Source: Anas platyrhynchos
Taxonomy: Eukaryota > Chordata > Aves > Anseriformes > Anatidae
Assembly (NCBI RefSeq): GCF_047663525.1
Contig: NC_092589.1
Location: 57,593,501-57,657,500 of the forward strand
DNA: 64,000 nt
Direction: 5' to 3'
Shown here: in pieces, positions 38,917 to 51,000 of the stretch
How the letters are laid out: each line of letters begins with the position of its first letter
How positions within the stretch are numbered: position 1 is the first letter of the stretch
Notes under the pieces: model-generated
Databases searched by the model: none
What the model saw: the letters and a program-made list of their open reading frames with translations, nothing else
What the model was told of the DNA's origin: nothing
Translations under genes and position numbers: made by a program

Positions 38917-40957
38917 TCATCTTGATTTTGATGGGCAGCCAAAAATTCATGAAGAACATTTTATTTTGCTGTGTGTGGATGTGCATACACAAGGACAGAG
39001 GGCATGACAGCAAATAAGGCTCCCGAGTACAGGACCAAATGTACTTGGGGGAGATTGATTCCAGCCAGCAGAGATACTCGTGGAAAGATTTACCTTGCTG
39101 ATGCTGCATTTGCCTGGAGGATTGAGTCAGGTCTGTGGTCATAAATGCTTCCATTCATGGTTCATTTAGTGCTGATGAGGATCTGGCATTTCTGCCCATT
39201 ACCTAGGAAGCAGGTACAACACAGGAACAATGCACTCACAAGGGCATCGTTACAATGAAGAGTTTGGGGATATTCTGTCATAACGCCAGGGCTCAGGGAA
39301 ACCCAACTGGAGATGAAATTCCAGCTACTTCTGGTTATTCCTCCTGGGTGCATCCAGTGAGAGCTGTGTTCAAGGAAATGGGCAGTTTCCGTGCCTGGAA
39401 CAGCTCCCGTGCTAGCACTGGATCTGGGAGGTGTTGCCACTCCTGAGCCTGGTTTTCTTCTCTAGCTTTGTATCTGCGTGATACATATACAAAGAATCCC
39501 AAAATTACACTCAGAACAAGTTTTCTTGGTTTTATTCTGGACTGGTTCCTAGGGCATTGGCAGCCTGCAGAATTTTTTTGTATGTGTGTGTGAAAGTAGG
39601 ATGACTTACACCTGAAAATCATGTGCAAGTCAGAAATCAATGTGAAATCCAGGTTCTCTCATTTCCACTGATTGCCATTTTGAGGTTTGAGATTGTTTTG
39701 ATGCTGAAATTCAAAGCAAAACACAAAGTGCAGAGGCAGGAGAGATACAAGCCTATGTCAACCAAAATCTAAAAGCAAACACTTGCATTAATCCTGAAAT
39801 GCAAAATCAAGATTCACACCTCTCTGGTTTCGGTAAGAAGTAAGATCTATACCTGAGAGCAAATGAACCTAGAAGAATAGCACCATAACAGTTTCTGATT
39901 CATGAATGGACAACAGAAAGAAGCAAAATAAGTGAAAAACCTACTGGAATAGCATTACCACCAACAAAATGAGTAGCATCCCACTTTTGATCCTTTTTGA
40001 GTACCTTCAACCAGAAACCTCAAAGAGAATTGAATTGAAACCTAATTACATGTATTCTCTACGGTTTACTTTTGTTGTTGTTTATTGTAAGTGAGCAAGG
40101 GCTGAGATCTGCGTCTTCTCAGTCAGAAATAATGGGCAACCTAAATTCATGGAGGCCTTTGTGCTGGCCACCTCAGGCAGCCCAAGGAATGAGTGGCTCT
40201 CAAGTGCCTCTTGAGATATACCAGCCAGCTGAACACCAGCACAAATCCTTTAAAAAATGATGTAAATACACTAGTTCTCCACATCTAAAAAACACCCAGT
40301 GGAAATAGTCAGCTGATAACTTACAAAAATCTTTACAGCTGCCAAAATATTCTTGGGGGAGGAGGGAGTACCCATGAAAGATCAAACAAACCATCCTGCA
40401 AAACAAGAGCAAACAAAAAATGGGTGTCACGGGAAGGGCACAGAATACTCCCCAGACTGTATCTACAGCATTATTTTTGTTCTGTAACTTCTTCCTGTGC
40501 AGTAGTAAGCCAGCATACAGAAGGGTGGTGCACCCACATTGCAGGCTAACCCTGATATCTGATTAAGGATAAAAATAACAGAGCAGATCTGGGAAAAAAT
40601 GACAGCGGGTTTCACTTTCCAAAAGCAAGGGTATCATGAACCCAGGTCCCACATGACTAAAACTGTAAGAATTCAGCATCATTCGGCTTCATGGATCTGG
40701 CTTTGAACTATTACTGGTAGAGGGTAGGGACCGGTCTGATTAGAGCTCAGACCATGCTCTTTTCAGTGATCAAACCTTGGACTGTGCCTGTGGGATGTAG
40801 GCAACACACTCTGGAGAGTGGTAAGAAATGACAGCTGCATTCAGAAGATGTGTAGAAATGTGCCCCATTCCCTGCAATCCTCACACTTTGTTCTTTGACT
40901 CAGTGCACAGATCATGCAGAGCTTTCATCCCCCTCTCTCCCCTCCCCAGAAGAAAAG

Positions 40958-40977
40958 AAAAAAAAAAAAAAAAAAAA
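40958..40977 (+). repeat. Poly(A) tract (A20)
   Basis: Twenty A in a row inside an A/G-rich stretch, preceded by a pyrimidine-rich block. No LINE or SINE body is recognisable upstream, so it is not obviously a retrotransposon tail. Confidence 0.9.
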
Positions 40978-43900
40978 GGAGAAGAAAAAAACAAAACAAC
41001 TCTGACTTCGGCATAATTGCTTTCCTTATTTTGGTAAATGTTCCTACTGTTCCCTTGGGAGACTGCAATTGTGCCAGTGAAGCTGAAGCTGGAATACAAT
41101 TGGTTTTCTGTATTGAGAGGCGCTGGTGCTGAACTTGGCTCTTTCTGTGGGATTATATACGGGCTTGAAAGAGGCAGTGCTCCAGGCGCATCTTGTTGTG
41201 AGCTTCTCACAGCTATACTTCTGCTGCTTTCTTGCTGGAGAGATGACAAGACAATGGCAGGTTTCAGGATTTGTTCACACACTCCCCCTTTTCTAAGAGC
41301 CGTCATGTCAAACATGCGGTACTGTGGTGCTGAAACAAACAAAAGTGAGCTACGGCTGGGATTTTCCCATTTGTGGTTTGATAAGAAGAGAAGAAAAACA
41401 GACATTTCCCAGCCGCAGCAGATTAGTTGTGTCTTTGTTCTTTTGTTTACCACCAGCTCTTGATTCCTTCCTTCTCCCAGCTGATGCTGCCTCTTCATTG
41501 CTACAGCGCTGGGTTCTTTCACCAAGCCACTGCGTGGGGTTGTTGCAGAGAGAGAAAACGTCTGGTTTGATTGCAGTTAGAAAGATTTAGTCACCATTTG
41601 GTCTGTGTTGGCACCGAGTAATGTATAAACCCTCTCTCCAAAAGCTGGCTGGACAAAGTGCTTGGGAGTGGGCCACAACAGCAGCCATGCCCTGGGAGGG
41701 AAAATGGGCTGCCTGAGCATGGTGGGAAGCAGAAGCATCAGTCTGATGTCCTGGCTCATACACAGACAGTCCCTCAAACCCCTGTAAATCCCCCTGCCCC
41801 ACGTCCTGACACTTATGTCAATGTGCCTGTGTCTTTGAGGGGGAGTGCATTCACTTAGGGATTGCTTGGGAGAAAAACATCACCCACAGACAGCTCCAGC
41901 TCCGTAGGGTTACTCCATGGCTTTTCAGGATGCCTGCGGTTCGGATGGGCCATGCTTGTTTGCAATGAAATAATCTGCTTTAAAATCCTTCTGGCACAAG
42001 TTGTATGTTTGTGAAACACGGCATACGAGCGTTATAAAAAACAAATGAATTCATGAGGGTGAAAAAACAAACAAACAATTCCCATATGTACAGGCAGGCC
42101 TATACACATGCCTTCCATGTACAATGGCCATTATATCCCCCAAATTGTTAATAAATGGGAACTAATTAGACAGAGATACAGCAGAGCGTGCTAACTGGCA
42201 GTCTAGGACGTGCTATCAATACACCCCTCATTACCGTAGCTCTCCTCCTGGGAAATTCAGAGCATTATGCCCTGTGTACAGCTGTGTCCTATTTGTAAGC
42301 TGAGCTTCTGGCCCAGCTAATCACCCCCCATTAAACTCTCATTTTCTTCACCAGTCACACGTTTTCCAGATCAAACCCTGTGTCTTAACCGTGGAACAGA
42401 CTGAGCTCAGAAACAGGTCTGCATGTGCTGCTGGAAGTGAGGGCAAAGCAGAACTGAATGACAGAGGTCCCCTATCCCTCCTAGGTGCTTATCAGACAGA
42501 AATATTCAGACACACACTTACCAGACACGTACTGAAAAATAGATGCTCCTTGTCGCAGAAGTCCTGCCGGGACTGTCAGCAGGGGTGCTGCAGCTGCCAC
42601 GAAGCCTCAGAAAAAATCTATGAAACCTTTCTATGCCTCTGAAATGCTCAAGAGGACCCTGTGTAGGATGGCAATATTTTCTTAAGGATGTAAATCAGCC
42701 CATGGAATTTAGTAGGAAAATGACATATGTGCTTTAACATCTAATGGGGCTCTTCATTAACAAAAAATCGGTTACAGCAGTAACTAAACAATCAGTATTA
42801 AATACGCAGTTCTATAGAGTAATTGGTTTTGACTCATCTAACTCAGTTTTATCCCTAAACAAGGCTACAGAATTGTGTACCTACAGAAGCACAGAAATTA
42901 TGACTCTCCAGAGGACTTGAAAGGTCAGCCCCACCACCTCCACAAAACCAGAGCAGCTTTCCTTTTCCCCTTCTGGATGCATCTCTGTCTAACCAAAAGT
43001 GAATTTTGTACTCTGGATTTCTGCCAAGCAGAACCGAGCTGAGACCAGCTGTCTGCTTCACAGAGACGTCCCTGGGCCAATAGTCCACGGGACAGACCTG
43101 ATGTGGTTATGCAAAGAGTGGCTCGCAGGGTGAATTCAGCAGCGGATGTAGCCGTAACGTGCTACAACACAGCCTCAGCTCCGGCAGACATGAAGCAGAG
43201 CATCCCCCGGAGGAAGCAGCAGAGAGACCACAGTTCCACACGCCTCCTTCCCTGCTAAATCCGCTGCTGAAGCATTCCCAGCCCTTTGGTGCCCAGCTCT
43301 AGCCCTTCTGCTTCATTAGAGGAAAAGACTGGTACCCAGAACACTGTATCACAATTTGCCTGTGCCAGGGAATCATCAGAGCTCACTCCTGCATTTTACA
43401 AATCATGAGTTTTCATGATAACCCTGTAAAGTAAGTCGTGCTGTCATTATGTCCCTGTCTCTGATGGCTAAACTGCAGTAGGGAAGCAAAGTGCCCATGC
43501 TGGAGGGAGTCAGTAACAGACCCTGAAAGGTACAGGGAGAGCACAGGTGGATTTCTCCTGGATTTTTTTGAACTCTTCATCTGAATTAATCTCTTTTTAT
43601 TTGGATATATACACACAGTTCTAACTAAGAAATATTTTATTTGAGAATTTTTATTACATACTGTTATCCATTACTGTATTATTACATAACATCACTTCTA
43701 TAAAAATAGAGTAGCATTTTAAAATTGGAGTGTTCTCCTTTTCAGTCAGTTTATTTTTTAAACTTCATTCATCTTCAGCAATGAAAACCTCACCACCCAA
43801 TGTAACTTTATCAGATAATCCATTTCCAGCCTGTCCAGTCCTTGGATACTCAAGAACTAGCTGGCACTTGCAAAGTGTGTGCCTACATTTGCTTTCAGAC

Positions 43901-44237
43901 ATTAAGCCGTTGCCATTAGTTTTGCAAAAAAAAAATATACAAAAACATTTCTCCGAATCTTGGCTATTCCACCCCCCTTCTTTTTAAATATTCTAAGCAT
44001 AAGTTGATTTGTCGGCGTGCCTTTATGCTACCAAATCTCAGGTCTCTGGGCAGTCAAAGAGCAGACGGCACCCGCTGCCCTTTAGCAGTGAGCAGCTGCC
44101 CACACTGCAGCCCCCTCTGCACATCCCACCTCGCCGTCGTGATGCAAGATGGAACCTTTACCTGGCAAGTGTCTCATCTTTTCCATGCATAACAGCTACA
44201 AGCTTGTCTTTTTTTTTTCTCTTCGTCTTCTTTAAGG

Positions 44238-44265
44238 AAAAAAAAAAAAAAAAAAAAAAAAAAAA
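44238..44265 (+). repeat. Poly(A) tract (A28) upstream of the TAGAP promoter
   Basis: Twenty-eight A directly after a 30-base pyrimidine block (44208-44233). It lies about 110 bp upstream of the probable TATA box and could exclude nucleosomes there; that is inference. Confidence 0.9.
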
Positions 44266-44339
44266 GAAAAAAGAGTAGCTCCTCTAAAAGGAAAGAGGAA
44301 GGCAGAAATTTCACAGAATCTCAGTCCTGCCCCATGATG

Positions 44340-44410
44340 CTGCTTCCTGCCTGTGAATTTCCACCTGCTGTCCTGCGCTATATAAGGCAGCACACGTGGG
44401 GTAGAACTGT
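44340..44410 (+). promoter_or_regulatory. TAGAP: Probable TAGAP promoter with TATA box
   Basis: A good TATA box (TATATAAG, 44379-44386) would place the start site at about 44405-44415. Just upstream are an ETS-type site (GCTTCCTGCC, 44342-44351), a sequence one base off an NF-kB site (GTGAATTTCC, 44352-44361) and a CACCTG E-box (44362-44367). A CACGTG E-box lies at 44393-44398. The pattern suits an inducible lymphocyte gene. The location fits because a clean splice donor follows within 120 bp and the first coding exon within 700 bp. Single motifs of this length occur often by chance, so the start site is inferred. Confidence 0.5.
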
Positions 44411-44522
44411 TTAGTCGCCTCCGTCTGTCCAAGGGATTAGTAGCAGTGGGGAGTGATGCTGCCTCTCCTTTCCTCAGCAGTTTGCGGGAGGTGAAGGAGC
44501 TCTGGCAGGACTCGCTCCTTGG
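44410..44522 (+). other. TAGAP: Probable TAGAP 5' UTR exon 1
   Basis: Between the TATA-predicted start site and a consensus donor (CTTGG/GTAAGT at 44522/44523). It has no coding role. The next exon probably starts at 44990, after a pyrimidine-rich stretch ending in 'ataaacag', and carries the start codon. Exon ends are predicted from splice signals only. Confidence 0.45.
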
Positions 44523-44758
44523 GTAAGTAAAGCCTGGGGATAAACGCGTGGTGTCGGGGTGTAGCCAGTGGGGTGCTCCAGAAGCAGCTGTACAGAGACA
44601 CACACAAATAGGGGTCGGGCAGAGACACCCACCACAAAATGCAGCTCGTAGGCAGAGCTGCCTGGCTTGCTCAGCCTTGTGCTGGCACATTAGCAACAAC
44701 CTCAGGCAGCTGTCACTGCCTGATTGTTTTTTTTCATGGATTAAAAATGGAAAGTCAC

Positions 44759-44779
44759 TTTTTTTTTTTTTTTTTTTTT
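44759..44779 (+). repeat. Poly(T) tract (T21), TAGAP intron 1
   Basis: Twenty-one T in the inferred first intron of TAGAP. It is complementary to the A21 tract 142 bp downstream. Confidence 0.9.
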
Positions 44780-44920
44780 GATTTAATCAAGAGGCGCACA
44801 GAGCACAGGACTGGCTGCCTTACAAAGACAGGCTTCCAGCGAGCGCTGGTTTACGACTGACTTGGGTGGGATATCTTGCTAGTTTGGGATCATACTGAAT
44901 TGCCAGCCTGGATTGCAGGG

Positions 44921-44941
44921 AAAAAAAAAAAAAAAAAAAAA
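44921..44941 (+). repeat. Poly(A) tract (A21), TAGAP intron 1
   Basis: Twenty-one A some 50 bp upstream of the probable start of the first coding exon. With the T21 tract it could form a long A-U stem in the pre-mRNA. Confidence 0.9.
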
Positions 44942-45047
44942 GGGTGCAGTTTTACAAAGCTCTGTGTCCATTCCCTTTTCAATAAACAGGCAAACAAAAG
45001 GACCTAAGGAAACCAGAGCATCCAGAGATCCCCCGATTAAACTCCTA

Positions 45048-45074
45048 ATGAAAGTGTTAAGCAGCTGTAATACA
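45048..45074 (+). CDS. TAGAP: TAGAP coding exon 1
   Basis: Nine codons, MKVLSSCNT, ending at a GTGAGT donor in phase 0. It aligns with the mammalian start (M-K-x-x-S-S-x-N). The exon probably begins at 44990. Being so short, it is easily missed by gene finders, which would then start at 45208. Confidence 0.8.
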
Positions 45075-48000
45075 GTGAGTGTCTTTATTTTTTTCGGCTC
45101 TGTCAACAGAGTGACTTTGAAAAGCCCTGATTCTAAACTGTAGCATTAAATTACTCACGCATGGTCTTTGTTTTCTTGCCTAGTCAAAGACACTAAATGC
45201 TGGCAACATGGAGAGTTTGATCGAGTGCCCGTCAGAGGTAAGCAGCGTCTCCAGACCCCAGGTCTCCTCCAAAGGGGTGGCCCCTGTGGGAGCGCAGTGG
45301 GTACGGGGCAGGGAGGAGAGCAGGCAGAGCCCTTTGAAGGTGGATGTGTGCAGAAGAGCCCCAGGCTCCCGGGCAGTTTTGGGCAGGATCCTGGCAGGCT
45401 CTGAAGCCAGTGAGGCAGCAGCCCCTTCCTCACTGGAGAAGTTGGGGAGGAAATGTCCAGCAGCAGGAGGAGGATGGAGAAGGGTGGGCTGTTTCCAGCT
45501 TTTGTGGGTCAAACAGCAGCCTAAAGGAGTGCTGGGGTTGTGAGTGGCTGGGCAGGTCGGGGGGTGCTGGCTGCAGCATAAGCCCTTACCACCACCACCA
45601 CGGTTGGGCAGTGAGGCAGTGACACAGCTGGGCCCAGGGATCGTTCAGCAGGTGTCTGGCTTGCTCTGGTCGCTCCCTGGAGCCTCTCATGTTTTTCTGT
45701 GTGGCTGTAGCAGCTCACTCACGGCCCTCGCGTAACCCCGGTGCGCTTCTTGCAGGCTGATGCCAAGAAATGCCCCCTGTTGGGACCAGCAGACCCCGAG
45801 GATGGACTTTGCCACCTGGCTGGTGAGTTTTAAAAACAGAGGAACTGCTTTCTTGTACAAAATGCTTGCAAGCTTGTACTCCTGCAGAACCGCCTGCTCC
45901 ACCTCCCCAGGCACAGCTCTAGCTCAGCACCATACAGGGGGCGGCTCAGCCCCCGCGTGCCGCCGCGTGCGGGCGACCTCCCTCCCTTATGTACCGTGGC
46001 AGATGGCAGTGCTGGGTGCCAGCCTGTTCCTATTCCGTGCTCCTCAGAGCAAAGTCTGATTGTGTTGGGCAGCAACAGAAAGGAAACGTGCTGCTTTCTG
46101 CCACCAGCATCGCCGCTGGGGCGTGGGCCTGCCAGTGAGGGCCGCTACCAGCGGTTACGCTCCAGAGCAAATAAACCCCGGCGGCAGCAGCATCCGACTG
46201 CCTGTGCTTGTTTTCTCTCACCCTGCAAAACCTCAGCACCTGCAAAACAATCTGGAGGAGACCATTAGCAGGGCGGGTCTGGAACAGGCTTGCATGCCAC
46301 ACCATTTCTCAGGAGAGTCAGAAGCAAGGGTTTTACATGACCCTAACGTTGGGTTACTTTCTCACAGCCTTTAACCCTCAACTATCGAGGACTCGTGCTA
46401 AGCCACAAATACAAGTCCTGAGAATTTGTATAATTTCATTTTGGAGTAGAAGACAAGTCCTTTAGGGTAAATTTGCAGAGGGCAATGCTTTTAGAAAACT
46501 TTCTAGCAAAAGGATTCTACTGATAGGGAAAAAGCACAGCTCTTACCAATACAACCATCATCTCCAAAGTCCTAGCATGCCCTCCTCTTTAAGGTGCAGA
46601 TGCAAAACCCACGCTATGAGATTTGTGACCCTGAAGCCAATGAGGCCCAACAGTGATGATCTGGAGCAAGTATCACTATCCAGTGGCAGACTGGCAGGGG
46701 GCAAGCTCTATCAGGACAACTCTCATCGCAGCACTGCGACTCTGGAGCTGGCAGAGCAGGTGCCACGTGTTGCCATTGCAGCCTGTGGAAGAGGCTGAAA
46801 AGCACGAGTCCCGAGTTCCACCCATGCCCTTAGACTGAGCATGGTCATGTCTGCATAGTGAGAATTGTTGCCATTGCAAGCTGCCCAAGTGACATAGCTG
46901 CCTTAGATAATTATCACAGAAACCTCTGCACTATCAAAAATCTCTATAAACATCAAATATTTGCTGTTATTGCTGTGCCTTTTGTGTCCCCGTTCTCTAA
47001 GAGGAAATAGTGACTAGAGAGCAAAAAAGAAAAAAAAATCAGCAAAAAACCAACAGGAAAGGTGGTGTCCTTGGAGGGACGGTCACAGCCCCACAGTTTC
47101 AGCAGTGGTTTCCTTAGCAACAACTTGGTTTTCTTTTGTTTTAATTTGAGTTGCTGTTTCGACACACATCTCTGCTCTTCATTCTGCACTACACAGCGCT
47201 GCACACAGATGAAAGGCAGCACAATTGCATAGTTCTGTGTTGTTGTTGTTTTTTTTTTTTTGTTGTTTTTTTTTCCAGAAAAAACATGTTTTTTTTTGTT
47301 TGTTTTGCTTGCAGCAGATGGAATGAAGAAAAGAAAGAAGGTGATATCGTGGCCGTTTGCTCTGAGACGAACTTCTGCCAGTGGGGATTCCCCAGGGCAG
47401 CTGGACTCTGGCCTCAAGATTGCTCTGTTTGGCCAGCCTCTGGCAATTATTTGTGGGGAAGATGACACGCTGCCCCAGCCAGTCCAGGTAGGCAATCCTG
47501 GCAGTACATTTATCATATCCTGGCTTTCAGTGGGATGAGGGATCCCCAGCACTTGTGCTGCAGTGCTCAGGAGATGAGTGATTTTGGTGTTTCCCCTCCA
47601 TACACACTTCTGGGAAGCTCATGGCCCATCCCAGATGTAGAAAGAGTTAGGTCTGTGGGTTTTGTCCACCCCGTGCAACTTTCACTGGAAGTAACTTTGA
47701 GTGGAGACAACCCAGGACCAGGAATTGGAGAAGCAGATATGCTGCTTGGTATAAACATCTGTGATTTTACAGAAGTCATGTAAATGAATCTCTCAGCACT
47801 ATAAACATACAGAGGTTTCTATATTTTCCCCAAAACTTGTTCAGGTATGGACTGCCACTGAAAAATAACTACAAACTATCTTCTAGTTAAAAAGTGATCT
47901 TGTGATAGTTCTCCCACTGAGATGGTTTTTCCAATTTTCCATGCTTTTTCCTCTTCTAAGCAATATTTGCTAGGCATTCAGCCTGGCTTGGGAGGGGGGG

Positions 48001-51000
48001 AATTGGAGCCCAGGTTTAAGTCACCTCTCGTTTCCTTCTGGAAGGAAACAGGGATGGCTCCTCTGAGGTTAGTGGAGTTCACTGGTACAAAAGAAGTATG
48101 GATAAGGGGAAAAACAGTTTATTACCAGTATAATCTGCTTGGAGATAGAACTAGATGTTGACCTGTGTAAAGCAAAATGTACCTTCAATCAATGTTTTTC
48201 TTCTACTTCTAAAGGAGTGTTCACCTGCCAAAGGACCTTTCTTCATTCACAGTAACAGTTCTCCCATCCCTGCCTGTTTTTTTTCCTGCAGGATCTCCTC
48301 ACTATTTTGTATATGAAAGGACCTTCCACTGAAGGGATATTCAGAAAAGCTGCCAATGAGAAAGCACGAAAGGAGTTGAAGGAGGACCTAAACAAAGGCG
48401 AGAATGTTGATTTGAAAAGCAAAACTGTGCATCTGCTGGCAGTGGTCTTGAAGGTGAGTTGCTCTGACTTTCTGCTGTGGGTAACATAGCTCATCTGCAC
48501 AGGCACAGTTTAGTGTTGCAATTTGGCTTAGGTGGGGCTCCAGGGTAAAAAACAGAGTGAAACCAAATGAAAAGTTTCAGACATGGGAAAGTTCGGCATT
48601 TCCCTTTTCTACTGGCTTTTCAGCTCCACTTCTTCTGCCACTGATTTCCTGTACACCCACAGGAAACTCGTTTCATTCTTCTCCTCAGCAAGGAATAGTC
48701 AGATTTAGGGGTGAACAAAAAGCAGAAAAAAGCCAGGACCTCTTAGTGCACCGATGCAAGTGTACTCAGCATGTACTCATGAAGCCCGCTGCTCCCCAGT
48801 GCTGATGGTCACCTTAGGGAGCAGACAGCTCCTGCTCCTAGGGAGCCCAAGTTGTGGTGATGCTGTCTGTGTACACAGGGGAAAATGTCCAAAGCTTCAT
48901 CTGTATCTCTTGGCCTTGCAGGACTTCCTCCGAAACATTCCCTCCAAGCTCCTGTCAACCGACCTGTATGAGAAGTGGATGCTAGCGCTGGAGAAGCCAA
49001 GCAAGGAGGAAAAAATTGAAGAATTGAGAGAGTAAGTGTTGTAACCAAAATGTTTTGTGACCATCCTCCTCTGGGAATCGAGCCTCATTTAAAATCCTGT
49101 GGTGCTGCTCAGCTGCCCTGTGGGGCTGGCTCAGAGGCCAAGTGGCACAGGGAGGCGCTCCTCTCGCAGCAGCACCTCCTGAAGGCATTAGGGCTCACCC
49201 TAGGGATGGAGAGGCCCAGCAGGAGGAACAGGCGTGGTCACCATGCGGGCCACGAGGTCGGCACATGGGGCCACCTCCGTGTAGTGCTCCTCAGAAAGAG
49301 CTGAGGTGGAGGCTGGCCAGAGGGCTGAGAGCTGTGGCACGACCGCAGGCCTTTCACGTGCCGTTGGGAAGCCTCTGGTGACACCTCCTGACGCCACCTC
49401 AGCTGCTCAGCAGCACGGACGCTGTGACGCTGCCCTTCGGTCGGGACCGTGCAGTGCGAGACCTTGTAATTAACCGCACGCAGCTGCCGCTGGGGATTTC
49501 TGAATGGTGCCTCTGCTCAGCAGTGGAAGAGGCGCACGCCTTCCTCTTTCTGGAGGAAGCGTCGTCTGCCTGAGTTTAACTGAGACTTGCTCAAACCAAG
49601 AAGTGGCAGCCCCCGCACCACCGGTTAACATCACTTTGTGTTTGTGCTCACTTAGGGTGGCCGACAAACTGCCCAGACCAAACCTCGTCTTGCTCAAGCA
49701 CTTGCTCTCCGTGCTGCACCGCATCAGCCAGAACGCCGCCAGCAGCAGGATGGACTCCAACAACCTCGCCATCTGCGTTGGCCCGAACATGCTGGGCCCG
49801 GGGACGGACAGCACGCTGCCGCTGGAGGTGCAGAAGGAGATGAACGACAAGGTACGCTGGGACAGACCCCAGCCCTGCACAGGGATCCCACTGCCAGTGC
49901 CAAAGCCACACAAAACAAAACCGCACCACTGAGAGGTGGGGGTGCCCCAGGTGCCTGCGGCATGACAGGCCAGGCTTCCCCTCCTCTGAGCACAAGCAGA
50001 GGGTGCCCTGCAGCCCCCTATGCTGCACCACAGCTCCTGGGCACCTCGCACCCAGAGAGCACAGGGCACCCTGTGGGCATTGCCACCCACACACCCTGGC
50101 TGATGGCCTTCAGCTTGTACTGGGACGGGCCAGGCTGGGTGCAGTGCCAGGCCTCACACTGTAGTGTGGACTCGGTCTCTGACAAAGCAAGGATTTTTGA
50201 CCATCCTTCTCTGTGCTGCCTTTCATCTTACATTAGGCAGGAACAGGAAAAACCGTGCAATATGTTTTCAGCACCTTTGACTGAATTATGGTTTTCTGTG
50301 TGCAGGTGACGGTGTTGGTGGAGTTCCTCATAGACAACTGCTCAGAAATATTTGGGGAGGACATTGCCTGGCCTGCCAGTGCCTTGACTGAGGAGTCAGC
50401 GGAGCATACAGACAGCTCCACAGGTAAGAGAACGGACTGGGAATTATGACAGACTGGTGCTGCTGCTCCTAATTCTTTAATTTTATGTGGGAATACATCT
50501 GTGGAAACACAGAGTGTTGCAGAGGCTTAAAGACACTGTTGTTCTGCACTTCCACATCAATATTTTACCAATAGTTCCCTTTTATTCTCCAATGGCCAGT
50601 AAAAACTAACAGCTGCTTTGTCCCCACAGAACACCTATGTGCTGCTCATCAGAATGATTCCGCCTATGACAGCCCAGATCCTGAAGCTGAATGCAGCTCC
50701 TGTACCTGTGAGGTGGGACATCCCAAAGGGAGAAGCACTGGTGTGAGCAGAAGATACCCAACATGCATGTCTGCCAGTTCACTGACTAGCTGTAATAATG
50801 ACATCAGCACGATGGACAGGAGGTACTCAGAGCCAGACCTGTCCTTTCAGAACCGCTTTGAAAGCAGGATAAGGAAACAGAAACTAAACAAAAGTGAGGA
50901 CAATTTTCCAGTACAGCAGAAACAACAAGGATTGGAGAATGCGGCACTGGAAAAACGGCTTGCAATCTTACCTTCCCAATTATCAACAGACTCTCTACCC

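Larger units (their letters stand above)
33903..44339. other. Gene-free stretch (TAGAP upstream desert, part 3)
   Basis: No coding exon or RNA gene recognised. The longest open frame is 214 codons on the - strand (40881-41525), overlapped by a 141-codon frame on + (41038-41463); neither resembles a known family. Contains an AAAC microsatellite, an inverted-repeat patch, a 36-bp tandem duplication and an A20 tract, listed separately. The last kilobases before the TAGAP promoter are the obvious place for its enhancers, but I cannot delimit any. Confidence 0.6.

Noticed and set aside
40958..40977. A20 tract as a possible retroposed gene tail
   Set aside because: No retrocopy body, AATAAA or target duplication around it.
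49470..50094. 206- and 148-codon open frames on the - strand across TAGAP
   Set aside because: Antisense shadow of the GC-rich TAGAP coding exon 7 and neighbouring intron.
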